A stretch of 59,863 bases of DNA, from assembly GCA_903868245.1 (NCBI GenBank), contig CAIPUN010000074.1:1-59863 (forward strand), written 5' to 3'. Under the pieces are notes generated by a model. It saw only the letters and a program-made list of their open reading frames with translations. It was not told the DNA's origin and searched no databases. Source of the DNA: an uncultured Sphingomonadales bacterium. Its GTDB lineage: Bacteria; Pseudomonadota; Alphaproteobacteria; Sphingomonadales; Sphingomonadaceae. The translations under genes were made by a program, and so were the position numbers. Shown piece after piece: positions 1 through 10,725 of this stretch (within the stretch, counting starts at the first letter, position 1; every line of letters starts with the position of its first letter).

Positions 1-1320
1 ATGGAAGATATCGGCTTTACCGAATATTCGACGCCCATCCTGACGGCATCGAGTCCCGAAGGTGCGCGTGACTTCCTTGTCCCAAGCCGCATCCACGCCG
101 GCAAATTTTTCGCACTGCCGCAAGCACCGCAGCAGTATAAGCAGTTGTTAATGGTCGCAGGTTTCGACCGTTATTTTCAGATTGCACCATGCTTCCGCGA
201 CGAAGACCCGCGCGCCGACCGACTGCCGGGCGAATTTTACCAGCTTGATCTGGAAATGAGCTTTGTCACGCAGGAAGAAATCTGGGACACGATGGAACCA
301 GTAATGGCAGGTGTGTTTGAGGCATTTGCAGACGGCAAAAAAGTGACTCCAGCAGGACAGTTTCCCCGCATCCCGCATTCAAAGGCGATGCTGGATTACG
401 GCACTGACAAGCCAGATTTGCGCAACCCGTTGATCATCCACGACGTTACCGACCATTTTAAGACATCGGGCTTTGGCCTGTTTGAGCGTATTGTTGAGAG
501 CGGCGGCGTCGTCCGTGCGATTCCTGCACCCAAGACAGCGGACAAGAGCCGCAAATTCTTCGACGACATGAACGAATGGGCGCGCAGCGAAGGCCATGCA
601 GGCCTTGGATATGTTACCCGTAAGGGTGGCGAGTTTGGCGGTCCAATTGCCAAAAATCATGGCGAAGAAGGCATGTGCGCGCTGTATGATGCCATTGGAC
701 TTGGTCCAGACGATGGTTGCTTCTTTGCCGCGGGCAAGGAAGAGCAAGCGGCAAAATTGGCTGGCGCCGCGCGTACGCGGACCGGTGAGCAGCTTGATCT
801 CATTGAAAACGACGCGTTCCGTTTCTGCTGGATTATTGATTTCCCGTTCTACGAATGGAGCGAGGAAGACAAAAAGTTCGACTTTGCGCACAACCCCTTC
901 TCAATGCCTCAGGGAGGGCTACAGGCGCTAGAAACGCAAGATCCGCTAACCATCAAGGCGTATCAATATGACATGGTCTGTAACGGCTATGAGCTTGCCT
1001 CAGGTTCAATCCGGAACCAACACCCCGATTTGATGGTCAAAGCTTTTGAACTCACTGGACTGACGCAGGCTGATGTTGAGGAGCGCTTTGGCGGCATGTA
1101 CCGCGCGTTCCAATTTGGCGCGCCACCGCATGGCGGCATGGCTGCAGGGGTGGACCGGATGGTCATGCTGTTGTGCGGCGTGCAAAATCTGCGCGAAATT
1201 ACGCTGTTCCCAATGAACCAGCGGGCGGAAGACCTTTTAATGGGTGCGCCGTCGCCAGCCATGGCCAAGCAACTGCGCGAATTGAACATTCGCGTCGTGG
1301 AACAGCCGCCCAAGGCCTGA
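1..1320 (+). CDS. aspS: Aspartyl-tRNA synthetase, C-terminal part (5' end outside window)
   Basis: Charges tRNA-Asp (in many bacteria also tRNA-Asn) with aspartate in the cytoplasm. The 439 visible residues are the class II catalytic core. The substrate-binding [14 protein letters not shown] stretch is near residue 17, class II motif 2 ([10 protein letters not shown]) is at 65-74, the bacterial-type GAD insertion follows in the middle, and motif 3 ([13 protein letters not shown]) is near the end. Bacterial AspRS is about 590 residues, so roughly 150 N-terminal residues (the OB-fold anticodon-binding domain) lie upstream of base 1. The ATG at base 1 is an internal methionine, not the start. 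The next gene, a PPK2 kinase, follows on the same strand after about 95 bases. Whether the enzyme is discriminating (Asp only) or not cannot be read from this fragment. Confidence 0.96.
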   Translation: MEDIGFTEYSTPILTASSPEGARDFLVPSRIHAGKFFALPQAPQQYKQLLMVAGFDRYFQIAPCFRDEDPRADRLPGEFYQLDLEMSFVTQEEIWDTMEPVMAGVFEAFADGKKVTPAGQFPRIPHSKAMLDYGTDKPDLRNPLIIHDVTDHFKTSGFGLFERIVESGGVVRAIPAPKTADKSRKFFDDMNEWARSEGHAGLGYVTRKGGEFGGPIAKNHGEEGMCALYDAIGLGPDDGCFFAAGKEEQAAKLAGAARTRTGEQLDLIENDAFRFCWIIDFPFYEWSEEDKKFDFAHNPFSMPQGGLQALETQDPLTIKAYQYDMVCNGYELASGSIRNQHPDLMVKAFELTGLTQADVEERFGGMYRAFQFGAPPHGGMAAGVDRMVMLLCGVQNLREITLFPMNQRAEDLLMGAPSPAMAKQLRELNIRVVEQPPKA

Positions 1321-1415
1321 TTTTAGAGATGGGATGAAGAGAAGGATCTGCCCCTTTTGCGGACAGATCTGTGCTTTCGCTTGTTTGTCAGTGCAATAGA
1401 TGCTGGAAAGCAGGC

Positions 1416-2201
1416 ATGTCCATTGACCTTTCCCAGTTTGAAGTCGGCAAATTATATGACGGGGCATATGAAAAGGACCTGAAAAGCCTTCAGGATCGCT
1501 TGTCGGATCTACAGGCTCTGCATATTCTGCATGAAGCGCGTACATTAATCATTTTCGAAGGCTGGGATGCCGCGGGCAAGGGCGGTGCTATTAAGCGGAT
1601 GACCTCTTCACTTGATCCGCGTTTTTATCAGGTCTTCCCGATTTCTGCGCCGACATCAGAGGAAAAGGACAAGCATTTCCTGTGGCGCTTCTGGAACAAA
1701 TTGCCCGGCAAGCGGGAAATCAGCATTTGGGACAGAAGTCATTACGGCCGCGTGCTTGTGGAGCGTGTCGAGGGATTTTGCACTGAAGAAGAATGGCGGC
1801 GCGGCTATGACGAAATCAACGAATTTGAATCCCAGCAAAGCGAAATAGGGACGAAGATTATCAAGATATTTCTACATGTGACCGCCGAAACACAGGACAA
1901 GGTGTTGGTTGAAAGGCTTGATGATCCTTCAAAACGCTGGAAAGTCACGGCAGAAGATTTTCGCAATCGCGAAAAGCGGGCCGATTATCTCGGCGCGCTT
2001 CACGATATGTTCGTGCGCACGCACACGCTTTGGGCACCTTGGACCGTTATCGACGGAAATAATCAAAAGGCGGCACGGATAGCGGTCCTTTCGCATGTGA
2101 TTGCAGAATTAGAGAAAAGCGTGCCGCAGGAATTTCCGGATAGCGATCCAGAGATTGTCGCTTTGGCGCAGCGGACGATCGGCTATTTCCCCAAGGGATA
2201 G
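1416..2201 (+). CDS. ppk2: Polyphosphate kinase 2 family protein (PPK2)
   Basis: Transfers phosphate between polyphosphate and nucleotides. Visible motifs are the Walker A-like GWDAAGKGGAIKRM, the lid/Walker B-like WDRSHYGRVLVERVEGF, and the conserved RWKVTAEDF and DYLGALHDMF segments typical of PPK2. The 261 residues match a single-domain PPK2. I start at ATG 1416, preceded by GGAAAG; an in-frame upstream start at 1371 would add 15 cysteine-rich residues unlike the family. The YGRVLVERVEGF wording resembles AMP-phosphorylating members, but whether AMP, ADP or GDP is the preferred acceptor cannot be decided by eye. The last 19 bases overlap the end of convergent greB. Confidence 0.9.
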   Translation: MSIDLSQFEVGKLYDGAYEKDLKSLQDRLSDLQALHILHEARTLIIFEGWDAAGKGGAIKRMTSSLDPRFYQVFPISAPTSEEKDKHFLWRFWNKLPGKREISIWDRSHYGRVLVERVEGFCTEEEWRRGYDEINEFESQQSEIGTKIIKIFLHVTAETQDKVLVERLDDPSKRWKVTAEDFRNREKRADYLGALHDMFVRTHTLWAPWTVIDGNNQKAARIAVLSHVIAELEKSVPQEFPDSDPEIVALAQRTIGYFPKG

Positions 2202-2671
2202 TCTATACTTAAAATTTCCCATTCCTTTGGCCCTGTGGGCAAATGCACGGTTTTGACATCCCCCACGCGCGCGCCACGTAAGGCACGGGATAGCGGTGCA
2301 TTCCAGCCTATACGCCCGTTGCTGGCATCGGCTTCGTCATCGCCGACGATTGTGATCGTGCGGTGTATGTCGTCAACATCGGCAATCGTCACGCAAGCGC
2401 CAAAGAATATGCGGCTTCGGTCTTCTTGCTTGGACGGGTCAAGGATTTGTGCCGCTTTCATTTTTTTCGACAATTGACCCAATTCTCGGTCAATCGCGCG
2501 AAGTTTTTGGCGGCCATAGATATAATCCCCATTTTCACTTCGGTCGCCATTGCCTGCGGCCCAATGGACGATTTCGACGACTGCTGGGCGGTCGATGGCA
2601 AACAATTGTTCATAGCGTTCGCGTAAGGCCGCGAATCCGGCTGGGGTTATCGGGTTGGTACGCTCGGCCAT
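2183..2671 (-). CDS. greB: Transcription elongation factor GreB
   Basis: Binds the RNA polymerase secondary channel and stimulates cleavage of backtracked transcripts. The 162 residues have the two-part Gre structure. An N-terminal coiled coil carries the acidic tip motif GDRSENGDYIYGRQKLRAID, which is GreB-like rather than GreA-like. The C-terminal FKBP-like domain contains the GxNAPLSRALxGARVGD segment. It overlaps the 3' end of the convergent PPK2 gene by 19 bases. The upstream neighbour on the same strand is the lytic transglycosylase, ending about 100 bases away, so co-transcription is possible but not shown. Confidence 0.92.
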   Translation of the reverse strand: MAERTNPITPAGFAALRERYEQLFAIDRPAVVEIVHWAAGNGDRSENGDYIYGRQKLRAIDRELGQLSKKMKAAQILDPSKQEDRSRIFFGACVTIADVDDIHRTITIVGDDEADASNGRIGWNAPLSRALRGARVGDVKTVHLPTGPKEWEILSIDYPLGK

Positions 2672-2770
2672 GCCTTTGCCTTAGCCGTTCGGGTTGCGGA
2701 GAGTCGAGCCGCCATAGGTGCCATACCACCGCGCGTTGCCTCAATAATGGTCGTTACGAACGGACGCGTA

Positions 2771-4792
2771 TCAACCCGGCGTTGACTTGCCCAAATAGGT
2801 GCTCAGTGGCGTAGATGACCGCACCCGAGCCTTTTCGGGATGGAGATGATCGTACATCACCGCATTTTCTAAAACGCGATAAACATAATCACGGGTTTCG
2901 CTGAGCGGGATTTTCTCGATCCAATCCATGATATCGATGCCGCCTGTACGCGGGTCGCCATAGGCGCGGAGCCATTTGTTCACATTACCCGGACCGCCAT
3001 TATATGCGGCGATGGCCAAGGGGTAGCTTCCGTCATAATAATCGAGCATGCGCTCAATATAAGTGGCACCCAAGGCGATGTTGTAATCGGTATCAACGGT
3101 CAGCGCATCGGGACGGTAGGCCATTGAGATTTTGCCCGATGTTTCCCGCGCGGTTCCGGGCATTAACTGCATCAGGCCGCGGGCCCCGGCGTGGCTTACG
3201 GCGGCCCGGTCAAACTGGCTTTCCTGACGCATGATTGCATGGGCGAGCGTCCAAGTCTGGCTATGCGCCTCCGGAACATTAACGATGGGGTAACTGTTAC
3301 CCAGCAAATCGGCGATACCATCGCTGCGCGCTGCGCGACCTGCCATCACTGCCAGATCCGGGCGGCCAAGCTTTTGCGAAAGGCCAAGTGCCGCCGTATA
3401 TTCGTCACGTTCATCCGCGTGACGGGCAATGGCTCTGAAAAAGTTGCTCTGGTCACGCCAGCTGCCATATTTTGCGGCGAGCGCGGCTGCCAAATGCACA
3501 GGGGGGACATTACCGTCCTTAAGCACAGGCGGGGTAACGGCTACGCGCGGTACTTGCGGTAAGGGGCGGCGAAGCCGTTCCAAGGCCAATTGGCCAAAAA
3601 AGCTTTCAAAATATGCAGCCGCTTGTTCATAATAACGCGTGGCGGTCATCGGGTCTCCGGCCTTCGCTGCGGCCTTGCCCGCCCAATAAAAGCCCTTTGA
3701 TCGGGTTTGCGCTGATTTGGCAGCCTTAGCATAACGTTCAAACATGCTCACGGCGTCACGAGGACGGCCCAAGCGGTCCATAGCCACCGATCCGGCCAAC
3801 CAAGTGATACTGGTATATCGATCACGCGTAGCGAGATCCTGGTCGGCCATGGCAACGCCAGCGGGAACGGCGTCATCCACACGGGAGGCGATGCGGTATG
3901 CGACGTCATATTGGCCATCATTTTCGGCCGCGCGTGCATGCGTAAGCAGCAATTGGTACCAATCCTTTAGCACAGGGACTGGTGCGTCCAGATTTCCTCG
4001 GTTTGCAAGCATTTGGCGCACAGCCAGGCCGTTCCCAGCGGCGCGCATCGCATCCGCCCGCGCCGCCAGAAGACCGGCTTCGCTGTTCGCTAAAGCACCG
4101 GCCTCTTGCACCTTCAAATCGGCATCGGGTGCCTTCATCCGTGTTGCAAGCGCCGCCACAAATGCAGGGCGACGCTGCGGCGAGGTAAGCGAGATCCAGC
4201 GTTCAGCGCCGCGCGTCGATCCTGACCACAGCAGCCGGTCGACCCGTGCATCATGGTCAGCGGATGTCAGCGTGCCGCGGGCAATGCGGAAAACCCTTGC
4301 TTCATCTTCATCGCTCAAGACGCCGCCGCGCCATGCCGCGCGCGCCTGTGCCGTTGCGCGAGCCTTGTCGCCAACGGTATCCAGCGCCAAGGCAAATTTT
4401 GCGCGGCCTTCATTGGTAATTGGCGGCAAGCGGTCAAAAAAAGCGACAACTTGGTTAGGAGAGTAAGACAGCGGATTTATAGTCTGTTCAGTCTTTTTGC
4501 GCATGTCATCGGCATTTGGCCAATCGGGGTAAAGCATCAAAAAGGAGGCATAGTCGTTAAAACTATAGTTGCCCGGGGCGCTTAACATTTTCCAACGCTG
4601 CAGCGCGGCAGGGATTTTTCCCTCACTTGGGTCGTAAATCACGGGTGGCGAAAGTGGTTGTACGGATGGCGCGGATATTTGTCCGGTACCGCTTTGCCAT
4701 ACAATTCCGTCAGATTGTTGTGCCGATGCAGACACGGTTAATGGAATAATGATTACGGATGCCGAAATGAGATGCTTTACCATGCTGGACAT
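2771..4792 (-). CDS. Soluble lytic murein transglycosylase (Slt70-like)
   Basis: Periplasmic enzyme that cleaves the MurNAc-GlcNAc bond of peptidoglycan to form 1,6-anhydro ends. An N-terminal signal peptide (MVKHLISASVIIIPLTVSASA, then QQ) leads into a long alpha-helical superhelix (U-domain). The C-terminal SLT domain has the catalytic-Glu motif RQESQFDRAAVSHAGARG, the LMQLMPGTA motif and AYNGGPGNV. At 673 residues it fits the Slt70 class. I chose ATG 4792 because an earlier in-frame start at 4852 would put 20 polar residues before the signal peptide; ATG 4783 is equally possible. Divergent from dapA; both promoters must lie in the 87 bases between. Confidence 0.92.
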   Translation of the reverse strand: MSSMVKHLISASVIIIPLTVSASAQQSDGIVWQSGTGQISAPSVQPLSPPVIYDPSEGKIPAALQRWKMLSAPGNYSFNDYASFLMLYPDWPNADDMRKKTEQTINPLSYSPNQVVAFFDRLPPITNEGRAKFALALDTVGDKARATAQARAAWRGGVLSDEDEARVFRIARGTLTSADHDARVDRLLWSGSTRGAERWISLTSPQRRPAFVAALATRMKAPDADLKVQEAGALANSEAGLLAARADAMRAAGNGLAVRQMLANRGNLDAPVPVLKDWYQLLLTHARAAENDGQYDVAYRIASRVDDAVPAGVAMADQDLATRDRYTSITWLAGSVAMDRLGRPRDAVSMFERYAKAAKSAQTRSKGFYWAGKAAAKAGDPMTATRYYEQAAAYFESFFGQLALERLRRPLPQVPRVAVTPPVLKDGNVPPVHLAAALAAKYGSWRDQSNFFRAIARHADERDEYTAALGLSQKLGRPDLAVMAGRAARSDGIADLLGNSYPIVNVPEAHSQTWTLAHAIMRQESQFDRAAVSHAGARGLMQLMPGTARETSGKISMAYRPDALTVDTDYNIALGATYIERMLDYYDGSYPLAIAAYNGGPGNVNKWLRAYGDPRTGGIDIMDWIEKIPLSETRDYVYRVLENAVMYDHLHPEKARVRSSTPLSTYLGKSTPG

Positions 4793-4879
4793 ATTATGGA
4801 CCCCAACCTTATCAATCGCTGAACAACCGACTATGTTAGCCTTAGCGTTCAATTTGAATCAGAATGAAAGTCATATTAT

Positions 4880-5755
4880 ATGTTTTCCGGATCAATACCG
4901 GCTCTAGTGACTCCTTTTTGCGACGGAACGTTTAGCGAAAAGCATTTTCGTGCCTTGATCGATTGGCAAATCGAGCAAGGTTCGAACGCTCTTGTGCCAG
5001 CCGGGACCACAGGTGAGGCGTCGACGCTGTCTAATGCGGAGCATCATCGGGTCATTGAGGTATGCATTGAACAAGCCGCTGGGCGCGTGCCTGTTATTGC
5101 CGGTTGCGGTTCAAACGATACCAACAACGCTATCCTGCATCTCAATTTTTCCAAGAAAAGCGGTGCTGCCGCTGGACTTGTGGTTGCGCCTTATTACAAC
5201 CGGCCAAATCAAGAGGGCATTTACGCGCATTTCGAGCATATGACGAAAAAGAACGATTTGCCGATTTTGCTATACAATGTGCCGGCGCGCACGGTGACTG
5301 ACATTAAGCCTGAAACCGTCGCTCGTCTGGCAAAGTTACCGACCGTCATTGGTATCAAGGATGCCAGCGGCGACATGCCGCGCGTCACCGACCATCGTTT
5401 GGCTTGTGGGTTGGATTTCTGTCTGTTGTCCGGCGTCGATGAACAGTCTCTCGCATTCAACGCGGCAGGTGGGAAAGGCTGTATTTCGGTGACGGCGAAT
5501 GTTGCGCCGAAGCTATGCGCAGAGTTTCAGGCGGCTTGTGCGTCGGGTGACTATGATTTGGCGCGTGAGCTGAATGACAAGCTCTATCCCCTCCATTTGG
5601 CATTGTTTTCCGATGCGTCCCCCGGTCCAATCAAATATGCTTTGTCTCGCGTTATCGACGGCTTTCCAACGGAGTTGCGTTTACCCATGACCCCGCCGAG
5701 TGAGGCGAGTTGTCGTCAGGTTGATGCCGCTTTGGAGAATGCAGGCCTCATTTAA
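4880..5755 (+). CDS. dapA: 4-hydroxy-tetrahydrodipicolinate synthase
   Basis: Condenses pyruvate with aspartate semialdehyde, the first committed step of lysine/diaminopimelate synthesis, so it supplies peptidoglycan precursors. The 291-residue TIM barrel shows the family signature [14 protein letters not shown], the [11 protein letters not shown] segment with the catalytic Tyr, and the Schiff-base lysine in [11 protein letters not shown]. The start [13 protein letters not shown] is canonical. Its TAA stop overlaps the smpB ATG by one base, so the two are translationally coupled. The dapA-smpB-cckA neighbourhood is also seen in other alphaproteobacteria such as Caulobacter. Confidence 0.97.
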   Translation: MFSGSIPALVTPFCDGTFSEKHFRALIDWQIEQGSNALVPAGTTGEASTLSNAEHHRVIEVCIEQAAGRVPVIAGCGSNDTNNAILHLNFSKKSGAAAGLVVAPYYNRPNQEGIYAHFEHMTKKNDLPILLYNVPARTVTDIKPETVARLAKLPTVIGIKDASGDMPRVTDHRLACGLDFCLLSGVDEQSLAFNAAGGKGCISVTANVAPKLCAEFQAACASGDYDLARELNDKLYPLHLALFSDASPGPIKYALSRVIDGFPTELRLPMTPPSEASCRQVDAALENAGLI

Positions 5756-6237
5756 TGACTCGTCCAAAGCCGGAAGCATTTAACAAAGTTAAAACGGTCG
5801 CTGAAAACCGGCGGGCGCGCTATGACTTTCATATTGATGACAAATATGAAGCTGGCATCGTCCTGACAGGCACTGAAGTGAAATCCTTACGTTTTGGCGA
5901 AGGTTCAATTGCCGAGAGCTATGCCGAAGTTCGCGATGATCAAATTTGGCTGATTAATGCCAATATTCCCGAATTCAGCCACGGCAACCGGTTCAATCAT
6001 GAACCAAAGCGCCCGCGCAAATTGCTCCTTAATGAACGTGAAATAAATAAGCTGCATGGCGCGGTGATGCGGCAGGGTATGACGCTCGTTCCGCTCTCGA
6101 TTTATTTTAACGGCAGGGGTAAGGCGAAAGTGGAGCTGGCCCTTGCAAAGGGTAAAAAAGCCCCAGACAAACGTGCGACCGAAAAAGAGCGCGATTGGAA
6201 GCGGGAACAAGGACGAATCATGCGGGATCGCGGATGA
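5755..6237 (+). CDS. smpB: SsrA-binding protein
   Basis: Partner of tmRNA in trans-translation; rescues ribosomes stalled on broken mRNAs. The 160 residues include the N-terminal [29 protein letters not shown] block and the basic C-terminal tail ([22 protein letters not shown]) that enters the ribosomal A site and mRNA channel. The start codon overlaps the dapA stop by one base, and the stop overlaps the start of the next gene by four bases, so dapA, smpB and the DUF2062 gene form one operon. The ssrA RNA gene is not in this window. Confidence 0.97.
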   Translation: MTRPKPEAFNKVKTVAENRRARYDFHIDDKYEAGIVLTGTEVKSLRFGEGSIAESYAEVRDDQIWLINANIPEFSHGNRFNHEPKRPRKLLLNEREINKLHGAVMRQGMTLVPLSIYFNGRGKAKVELALAKGKKAPDKRATEKERDWKREQGRIMRDRG

Positions 6238-6800
6238 GCAAATTTAACGCCTGGTTTAACAAGCAAGCGCCGACGCGCGACAGCTTTGAACGTAGCCGTT
6301 TTCTGCGTCCTTTTGCGCAACGCGTTTTTCATCCGGCGTTGTGGCGTTTCACCCGCCGTTCGGTTCCGCGCGGCGTCGCGCTAGGTTTGCTGGTCGGCAT
6401 TTTCCTGTTGATACCAGGTATCCAAATTGCTGGCGTAGCCTTATTGGCACTGCCATTCCGCGCCAATATTCCCATTGGCGCGGCGATGACCTTCCTTAGT
6501 ATGCCAGCGACTACGCCGTTCATCCTGTTTGGGTCGATCTATGTCGGTGAATCCGTTTTGCGGTTAAATAATGGTTCTGGTCGCTTTTACGAACTCATTG
6601 AAACAGCCGCGCCTTTATCGGCTTGGGGCGACTATGTTTGGAACGAGGCGCCTCTTGCACTTGTTCAGGGGATTGCTGGGCTCGCCATTATTTCAATCGG
6701 TGCTGCGGTCGTCGGTTACTTTGTCGCCGCGTGGTTCTGGCGGTGGCGGATCAGTGCCAAATGGCGTCGTCGATCGAAGTCATTTCCGTCGGGTAAATGA
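6234..6800 (+). CDS. DUF2062 family membrane protein
   Basis: A 188-residue inner-membrane protein of the DUF2062 family, function unknown. It shows the family's features: an N-terminal [34 protein letters not shown] segment, a first hydrophobic hairpin containing IPGIQI, then an [20 protein letters not shown] stretch. A C-terminal transmembrane helix is followed by a very basic tail ([13 protein letters not shown]). I start at ATG 6234, which overlaps the smpB stop in an ATGA; an upstream in-frame start at 6195 lies inside smpB. Co-transcription with smpB is near certain from the overlap. Confidence 0.85.
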   Translation: MSKFNAWFNKQAPTRDSFERSRFLRPFAQRVFHPALWRFTRRSVPRGVALGLLVGIFLLIPGIQIAGVALLALPFRANIPIGAAMTFLSMPATTPFILFGSIYVGESVLRLNNGSGRFYELIETAAPLSAWGDYVWNEAPLALVQGIAGLAIISIGAAVVGYFVAAWFWRWRISAKWRRRSKSFPSGK

Positions 6801-6935
6801 AGGTCGGCGGGTTTGCGGCAGAACCGCTATGGCAATTACGAAATCTTGACAAATCACGCGATGCGTTCCAGCCCAAGGACAGGGTAGTTTTGCGTTAAGT
6901 TTGAATAGCATGATCTTATCAGGTGAGGGGCCGTT

Positions 6936-9335
6936 TTGAGCAAGATATCGCCGCCGACTGATGTTCAGATACTTGGCGGGGATGTCGAGCTATCTTCACG
7001 ACGGGATTTGCAAAAGCTCGGAATCTTGGCGCTGACGACCTTATTGTCGCTCGCAATTCTGTGGTTTACGACCGAAAATATTGTGCTGCTAGGCTCTTGT
7101 GCTGGTGCCATTTTGGCGTCGGTTGGGCTGATCCATTACTTTCGCGGCAGACCTGCTGTTGAGAGTGCGCCTGCGTTTTCAGTGCCAGACTGGTCGATAA
7201 CCCATGCCGCGATTGAGATGAGTAATGCCGCCATTGCGATCAGCGACCGGGCGGGTCAGCTGGTCTGCGCGAATAACCATTTCACCACTGCCTTTCCGGG
7301 ATTGAAAGCTCCACTAGATGTTGGAAACGATAATGCTAATCGCGCCTTACTGGATGCCGCGGCTCAGGTGGCATGGCGCGACGGAAAAGCCGATATCGCC
7401 GCGATCGTAAATGAGGACCGGACCTATAGCGTAAAAGTCGCTCGTGCAGGCATAGCCGACGAATATCTGTTGTGGCATTTGGTGGCGGTGGAGGAGATCA
7501 ACATTGAACGCCGCGCGATTGAGATGATCACGGGGCATATCGGCGAGGCCATGTCCAGTAGCGGTGTGATGGCCCTCGCCGTGACTGCCGATGGCAGAGT
7601 GTGTGCGGCCAATGACGCTTTTGCATCACGCGCGGCCAGCGCGGATCAGCAGCCTATTCTTGGTCGGCTCTTTGCCGATTTTGTCCGGATGGATGAAAAA
7701 GGCAGCGTGTACTTTGAAAGTGAAGGGCTCTGGGGTTTGCCGATCCGGTTGCTGCAGGTGCCATTAAGCGAACAAAATGCCGAAAGTACGGCACTTTTGC
7801 TAGCGGTCGACGAAGAAAGCGCGAAAGTGGATCGCGGCTTGGCGCTGGCACATGTGGAACAATTGCTATCGACGCTTCCTCTGGGGCTTGCCCTGGTTGA
7901 TCGCGATGGACGGTTTCTATTTGCCAATGACGCCTTTGCGCGCGTTCTAGGCGTTGAGGCGCATATACTCCCACCTTATCCTGCCGACCTTGTTATAAAT
8001 GAAGATAAGGGCGCGGTGCTCGAGAGCATTCGCCGCTATAGCCGCAGGTCAATGACCTCTGGTGATATTGCTATCCGGTTGAAAGAGCGGCCGGACGAGG
8101 TGATCGCTTTATCGATCGCAGGGGTGCGCGGATTGGGTGAGGCTGCGGTGTTGCTCGGGCTGAAGGATGATAGCGAAGAGATTATATTGAAACGCCAAGT
8201 TGCGCAGCAGACAAAGATGGAATCCATCGGTCAGCTTGCGGGGGGTGTTGCGCATGATTTTAATAATATCCTAACTGCTATCATTGGCTATTGTGACCTG
8301 ATGTTGATGCGCCATAAGCCCGGGGACGGCGATTATGACGATATTCAGCAGATCAAGAATAACTCCAACCGTGCAGCCAGCCTGACACGCCAGTTGTTGG
8401 CTTTTTCGCGTCAGCAGACCTTGCGTCCACAAATCTTGCAACTCGCCAATGTGGTGGCCGATGTATCCAACTTGTTAAAGCGGCTTTTGGGCGAGACAGT
8501 GCAGCTTGAGGTGCAACATGGAGCCGGTGTTGGCGCAGTGCGGGCTGACCCGGGGCAGCTTGAACAAGTCATTGTCAACTTGGGCGTGAATGCGCGTGAC
8601 GCCATGCCCAAGGGTGGCGTCGTACACATCCGCACAGCGGCTGTCAGCCAACACGAAGTTGCCGCTATGGGTCGGGAACTTTTACCAGTCGGTGATTATG
8701 TCCAATTATCTGTCGAAGACAGCGGCGTTGGCATTCCTAAGGAAAATCTGTCGAAAATTTTCGAACCGTTTTTCACGACCAAGGAATTGGGCAAAGGCAC
8801 GGGGCTTGGTCTGTCGACTGTTTATGGTATCGTCAAACAATCTGGCGGGTTTATTTTTGCAGACTCCCAACTGGGGAATGGAACACGGTTTGACATCTTC
8901 TTGCCGGCCTATCGGGGCGATGTCCCCGCGCCGGACAGTGGCAAGCGCGAATCTTACATACAAAAGGAATTTTGGGGCAGCGGCCGGATATTAATCGTTG
9001 AAGACGAGGATATGGTGCGCGCGGTGGCCGAAAGGGCGCTTGTCCGGCAGGGTTATGTGGTGGAAACCGCGAGCGATGGTGAACAAGCACTGAAGCTCTT
9101 TGCCGACGGAAAGCGTTATGATTTGGTTATATCCGATGTCGTAATGCCGCATTTGGATGGCCCATCGATGGCACAGCGATTGCGCAAAACTTATGGGGAT
9201 GTCCGTTTGCTGTTCATATCTGGTTATGCCGAGGAACAATTGCGGGAAACGATCAGCCTCGACAATGTCGCGTTCTTGGCTAAGCCTTTTTCCGTCCAGC
9301 AAATTGCCGAAGCGGTTCAAGACGCGCTTGCATAG
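6936..9335 (+). CDS. cckA: Cell-cycle hybrid sensor histidine kinase CckA
   Basis: Membrane kinase/phosphatase that, with the phosphotransferase ChpT, controls the master regulator CtrA in alphaproteobacteria. The 799 residues contain two transmembrane helices (about 27-45 and 49-67) and PAS-like sensor regions (about 85-190, 200-290 and 305-410). The HisKA domain has phospho-acceptor His440 in [20 protein letters not shown]. The ATPase domain has an N-box ([10 protein letters not shown]), DSGVGI and GTGLGLS. The receiver domain (about 683-799) carries Asp734 and Lys783. The start is a TTG preceded by AGGTGAGGGG eight bases upstream. It is longer than Caulobacter CckA (691 residues) because of extra PAS-type sequence. 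ChpT and CtrA are not in this window. Confidence 0.9.
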   Translation: MSKISPPTDVQILGGDVELSSRRDLQKLGILALTTLLSLAILWFTTENIVLLGSCAGAILASVGLIHYFRGRPAVESAPAFSVPDWSITHAAIEMSNAAIAISDRAGQLVCANNHFTTAFPGLKAPLDVGNDNANRALLDAAAQVAWRDGKADIAAIVNEDRTYSVKVARAGIADEYLLWHLVAVEEINIERRAIEMITGHIGEAMSSSGVMALAVTADGRVCAANDAFASRAASADQQPILGRLFADFVRMDEKGSVYFESEGLWGLPIRLLQVPLSEQNAESTALLLAVDEESAKVDRGLALAHVEQLLSTLPLGLALVDRDGRFLFANDAFARVLGVEAHILPPYPADLVINEDKGAVLESIRRYSRRSMTSGDIAIRLKERPDEVIALSIAGVRGLGEAAVLLGLKDDSEEIILKRQVAQQTKMESIGQLAGGVAHDFNNILTAIIGYCDLMLMRHKPGDGDYDDIQQIKNNSNRAASLTRQLLAFSRQQTLRPQILQLANVVADVSNLLKRLLGETVQLEVQHGAGVGAVRADPGQLEQVIVNLGVNARDAMPKGGVVHIRTAAVSQHEVAAMGRELLPVGDYVQLSVEDSGVGIPKENLSKIFEPFFTTKELGKGTGLGLSTVYGIVKQSGGFIFADSQLGNGTRFDIFLPAYRGDVPAPDSGKRESYIQKEFWGSGRILIVEDEDMVRAVAERALVRQGYVVETASDGEQALKLFADGKRYDLVISDVVMPHLDGPSMAQRLRKTYGDVRLLFISGYAEEQLRETISLDNVAFLAKPFSVQQIAEAVQDALA

Positions 9336-9378
9336 GGTAATGAGGTTAGATATTGAAATAAAACATGTAAATTTTTTT

Positions 9379-9416
9379 GTTCCACTCTTGTTCTTTGAGA
9401 ACAGAACGCGTACATA
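9379..9416 (+). promoter_or_regulatory. LexA (SOS) box and candidate promoter of recA
   Basis: The alphaproteobacterial LexA operator pattern GTTC-N7-GTTC occurs exactly once here, as GTTC at 9379-9382 and GTTC at 9390-9393. The second half-site overlaps a plausible -35 hexamer TTGTTC (9389-9394), followed after 16 bases by TACATA (9411-9416) as a -10. LexA bound here would block RNA polymerase. The recA ATG lies 54 bases after the -10. Confidence 0.8.
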
Positions 9417-9470
9417 AGTGGTGTTCCGGGGACGTTTTTCGGAATAGGCATGACGCTAAGGAGTGGAAAA

Positions 9471-10550
9471 ATGGCAGCAAGTCTCAAGATAATTGATGGG
9501 AATCAGGCAAACGGTATGAAAAATTCGGAACGTGAAAAGGCCCTAGAAGCGGCCTTGGCGCAGATTGATCGCGCATTCGGCAAGGGCTCAGCGATGAAGC
9601 TGGGTAGTCGTGAGGCGATTAGTATTGATGCTGTGTCGACGGGTTCGCTTGGGTTGGACATCGCGCTAGGCATTGGTGGCTTGCCCAAGGGGCGCGTGAT
9701 TGAAATTTATGGTCCTGAAAGTTCGGGTAAGACGACATTGACCCTGCATGTGATTGCCGAGGCGCAAAAGGCTGGCGGTACAGCTGCATTCATTGACGCA
9801 GAACATGCGCTTGACCCCGCTTATGCCAAGAAGCTTGGCGTGGATGTCGACAATTTGATTGTGTCCCAGCCAGATACTGGCGAGCAAGCGCTTGAAATTG
9901 CCGACACTTTGGTGCGTTCAAACGCGGTGGATATCATCGTCATCGACTCGGTCGCGGCACTTGTACCGCGCGCAGAAATCGAAGGTGAAATGGGCGACAG
10001 TCATGTGGGCCTGCAAGCCCGTTTGATGAGCCAAGCGCTGCGCAAGATTACCGGTTCGATCAGTCGTTCAAACTGCATGGTTATCTTCATCAACCAGATT
10101 CGTATGAAGATTGGTGTCATGTACGGTTCGCCAGAAACGACCACGGGTGGTAATGCCTTGAAATTCTATGCTTCGGTGCGTTTGGACATCCGTCGCACAG
10201 GCCAGATCAAGGCAGGTGAAGATATTGTCGGCAACACGACCCGCGTGAAGGTTGTGAAGAACAAGGTTGCACCGCCATTTAAGCAAGTCGAATTTGACAT
10301 CATGTATGGCGAAGGGATCTCCAAAACGGGTGAGCTGCTTGATCTGGGCGTAAAGGCCGGGTTGGTCGAAAAATCGGGTAGCTGGTTTAGCTATGATTCG
10401 ATCCGCATTGGCCAAGGTCGCGAGAATTCGAAAAGCTATCTGACAGAAAATCCGGAGGTAGCGGCGCGATTGGAAGCCGCCATTCGCGGGAAGACCGAAG
10501 AAGTCGCAGAGGTCCTGATGACAGGGCCAGATGCGGACGACGACGTTTAG
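9471..10550 (+). CDS. recA: Recombinase RecA
   Basis: ATP-dependent strand-exchange protein for homologous recombination, and co-protease for LexA self-cleavage in the SOS response. The 359 residues contain Walker [10 protein letters not shown] (about 81-89), Walker [13 protein letters not shown], the L1/L2 DNA-binding loops including [36 protein letters not shown], and an acidic C-terminal tail (GPDADDDV). ATG 9471 is chosen because AAGGAG (9458-9463) sits seven bases before it; ATG 9450 is in frame but has no comparable ribosome site. A LexA box upstream and a rho-independent terminator downstream mark it as a single-gene unit. Confidence 0.98.
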   Translation: MAASLKIIDGNQANGMKNSEREKALEAALAQIDRAFGKGSAMKLGSREAISIDAVSTGSLGLDIALGIGGLPKGRVIEIYGPESSGKTTLTLHVIAEAQKAGGTAAFIDAEHALDPAYAKKLGVDVDNLIVSQPDTGEQALEIADTLVRSNAVDIIVIDSVAALVPRAEIEGEMGDSHVGLQARLMSQALRKITGSISRSNCMVIFINQIRMKIGVMYGSPETTTGGNALKFYASVRLDIRRTGQIKAGEDIVGNTTRVKVVKNKVAPPFKQVEFDIMYGEGISKTGELLDLGVKAGLVEKSGSWFSYDSIRIGQGRENSKSYLTENPEVAARLEAAIRGKTEEVAEVLMTGPDADDDV

Positions 10551-10596
10551 GATTTTTACGAACAAGCGTGGCCTTGCCTGAGGCCGCTGCTTTCGG

Positions 10597-10634
10597 CCCG
10601 CCCCGGTCCACCCTGGGGCGGGTCATTTTGTTTT
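10597..10634 (+). terminator. Rho-independent terminator after recA
   Basis: Perfect 8-bp stem CCCGCCCC (10597-10604) / GGGGCGGG (10615-10622) with a ten-base loop, followed by the T-rich tail TCATTTTGTTTT. It lies 46 bases after the recA stop. The rest of the gap up to 10725 shows nothing else I can support beyond a TTGACA near 10691 that could be a -35 for the next gene. Confidence 0.75.
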
Positions 10635-10725
10635 GAGGTGGAGGTGCCGTCGAGGTTCAGGCTGTATGGGCGGCAGTGCGCGCTAATATCTTGACAGGCA
10701 GGCTGGCTAGGCCACTACTGCCTGC

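Noticed and set aside
1371-1415. Longer N-terminus for the PPK2 gene
   Set aside because: The extra 15 residues (three cysteines, no family likeness) precede a better start at 1416 with GGAAAG upstream.
3744-4466. Open frame of about 240 codons on the plus strand opposite the lytic transglycosylase
   Set aside because: Ser/Arg/Ala-rich antisense shadow with no domain.
6846-6851. TTGACA upstream of cckA as a promoter
   Set aside because: No acceptable -10 sequence at 16-18 bases; left unannotated.
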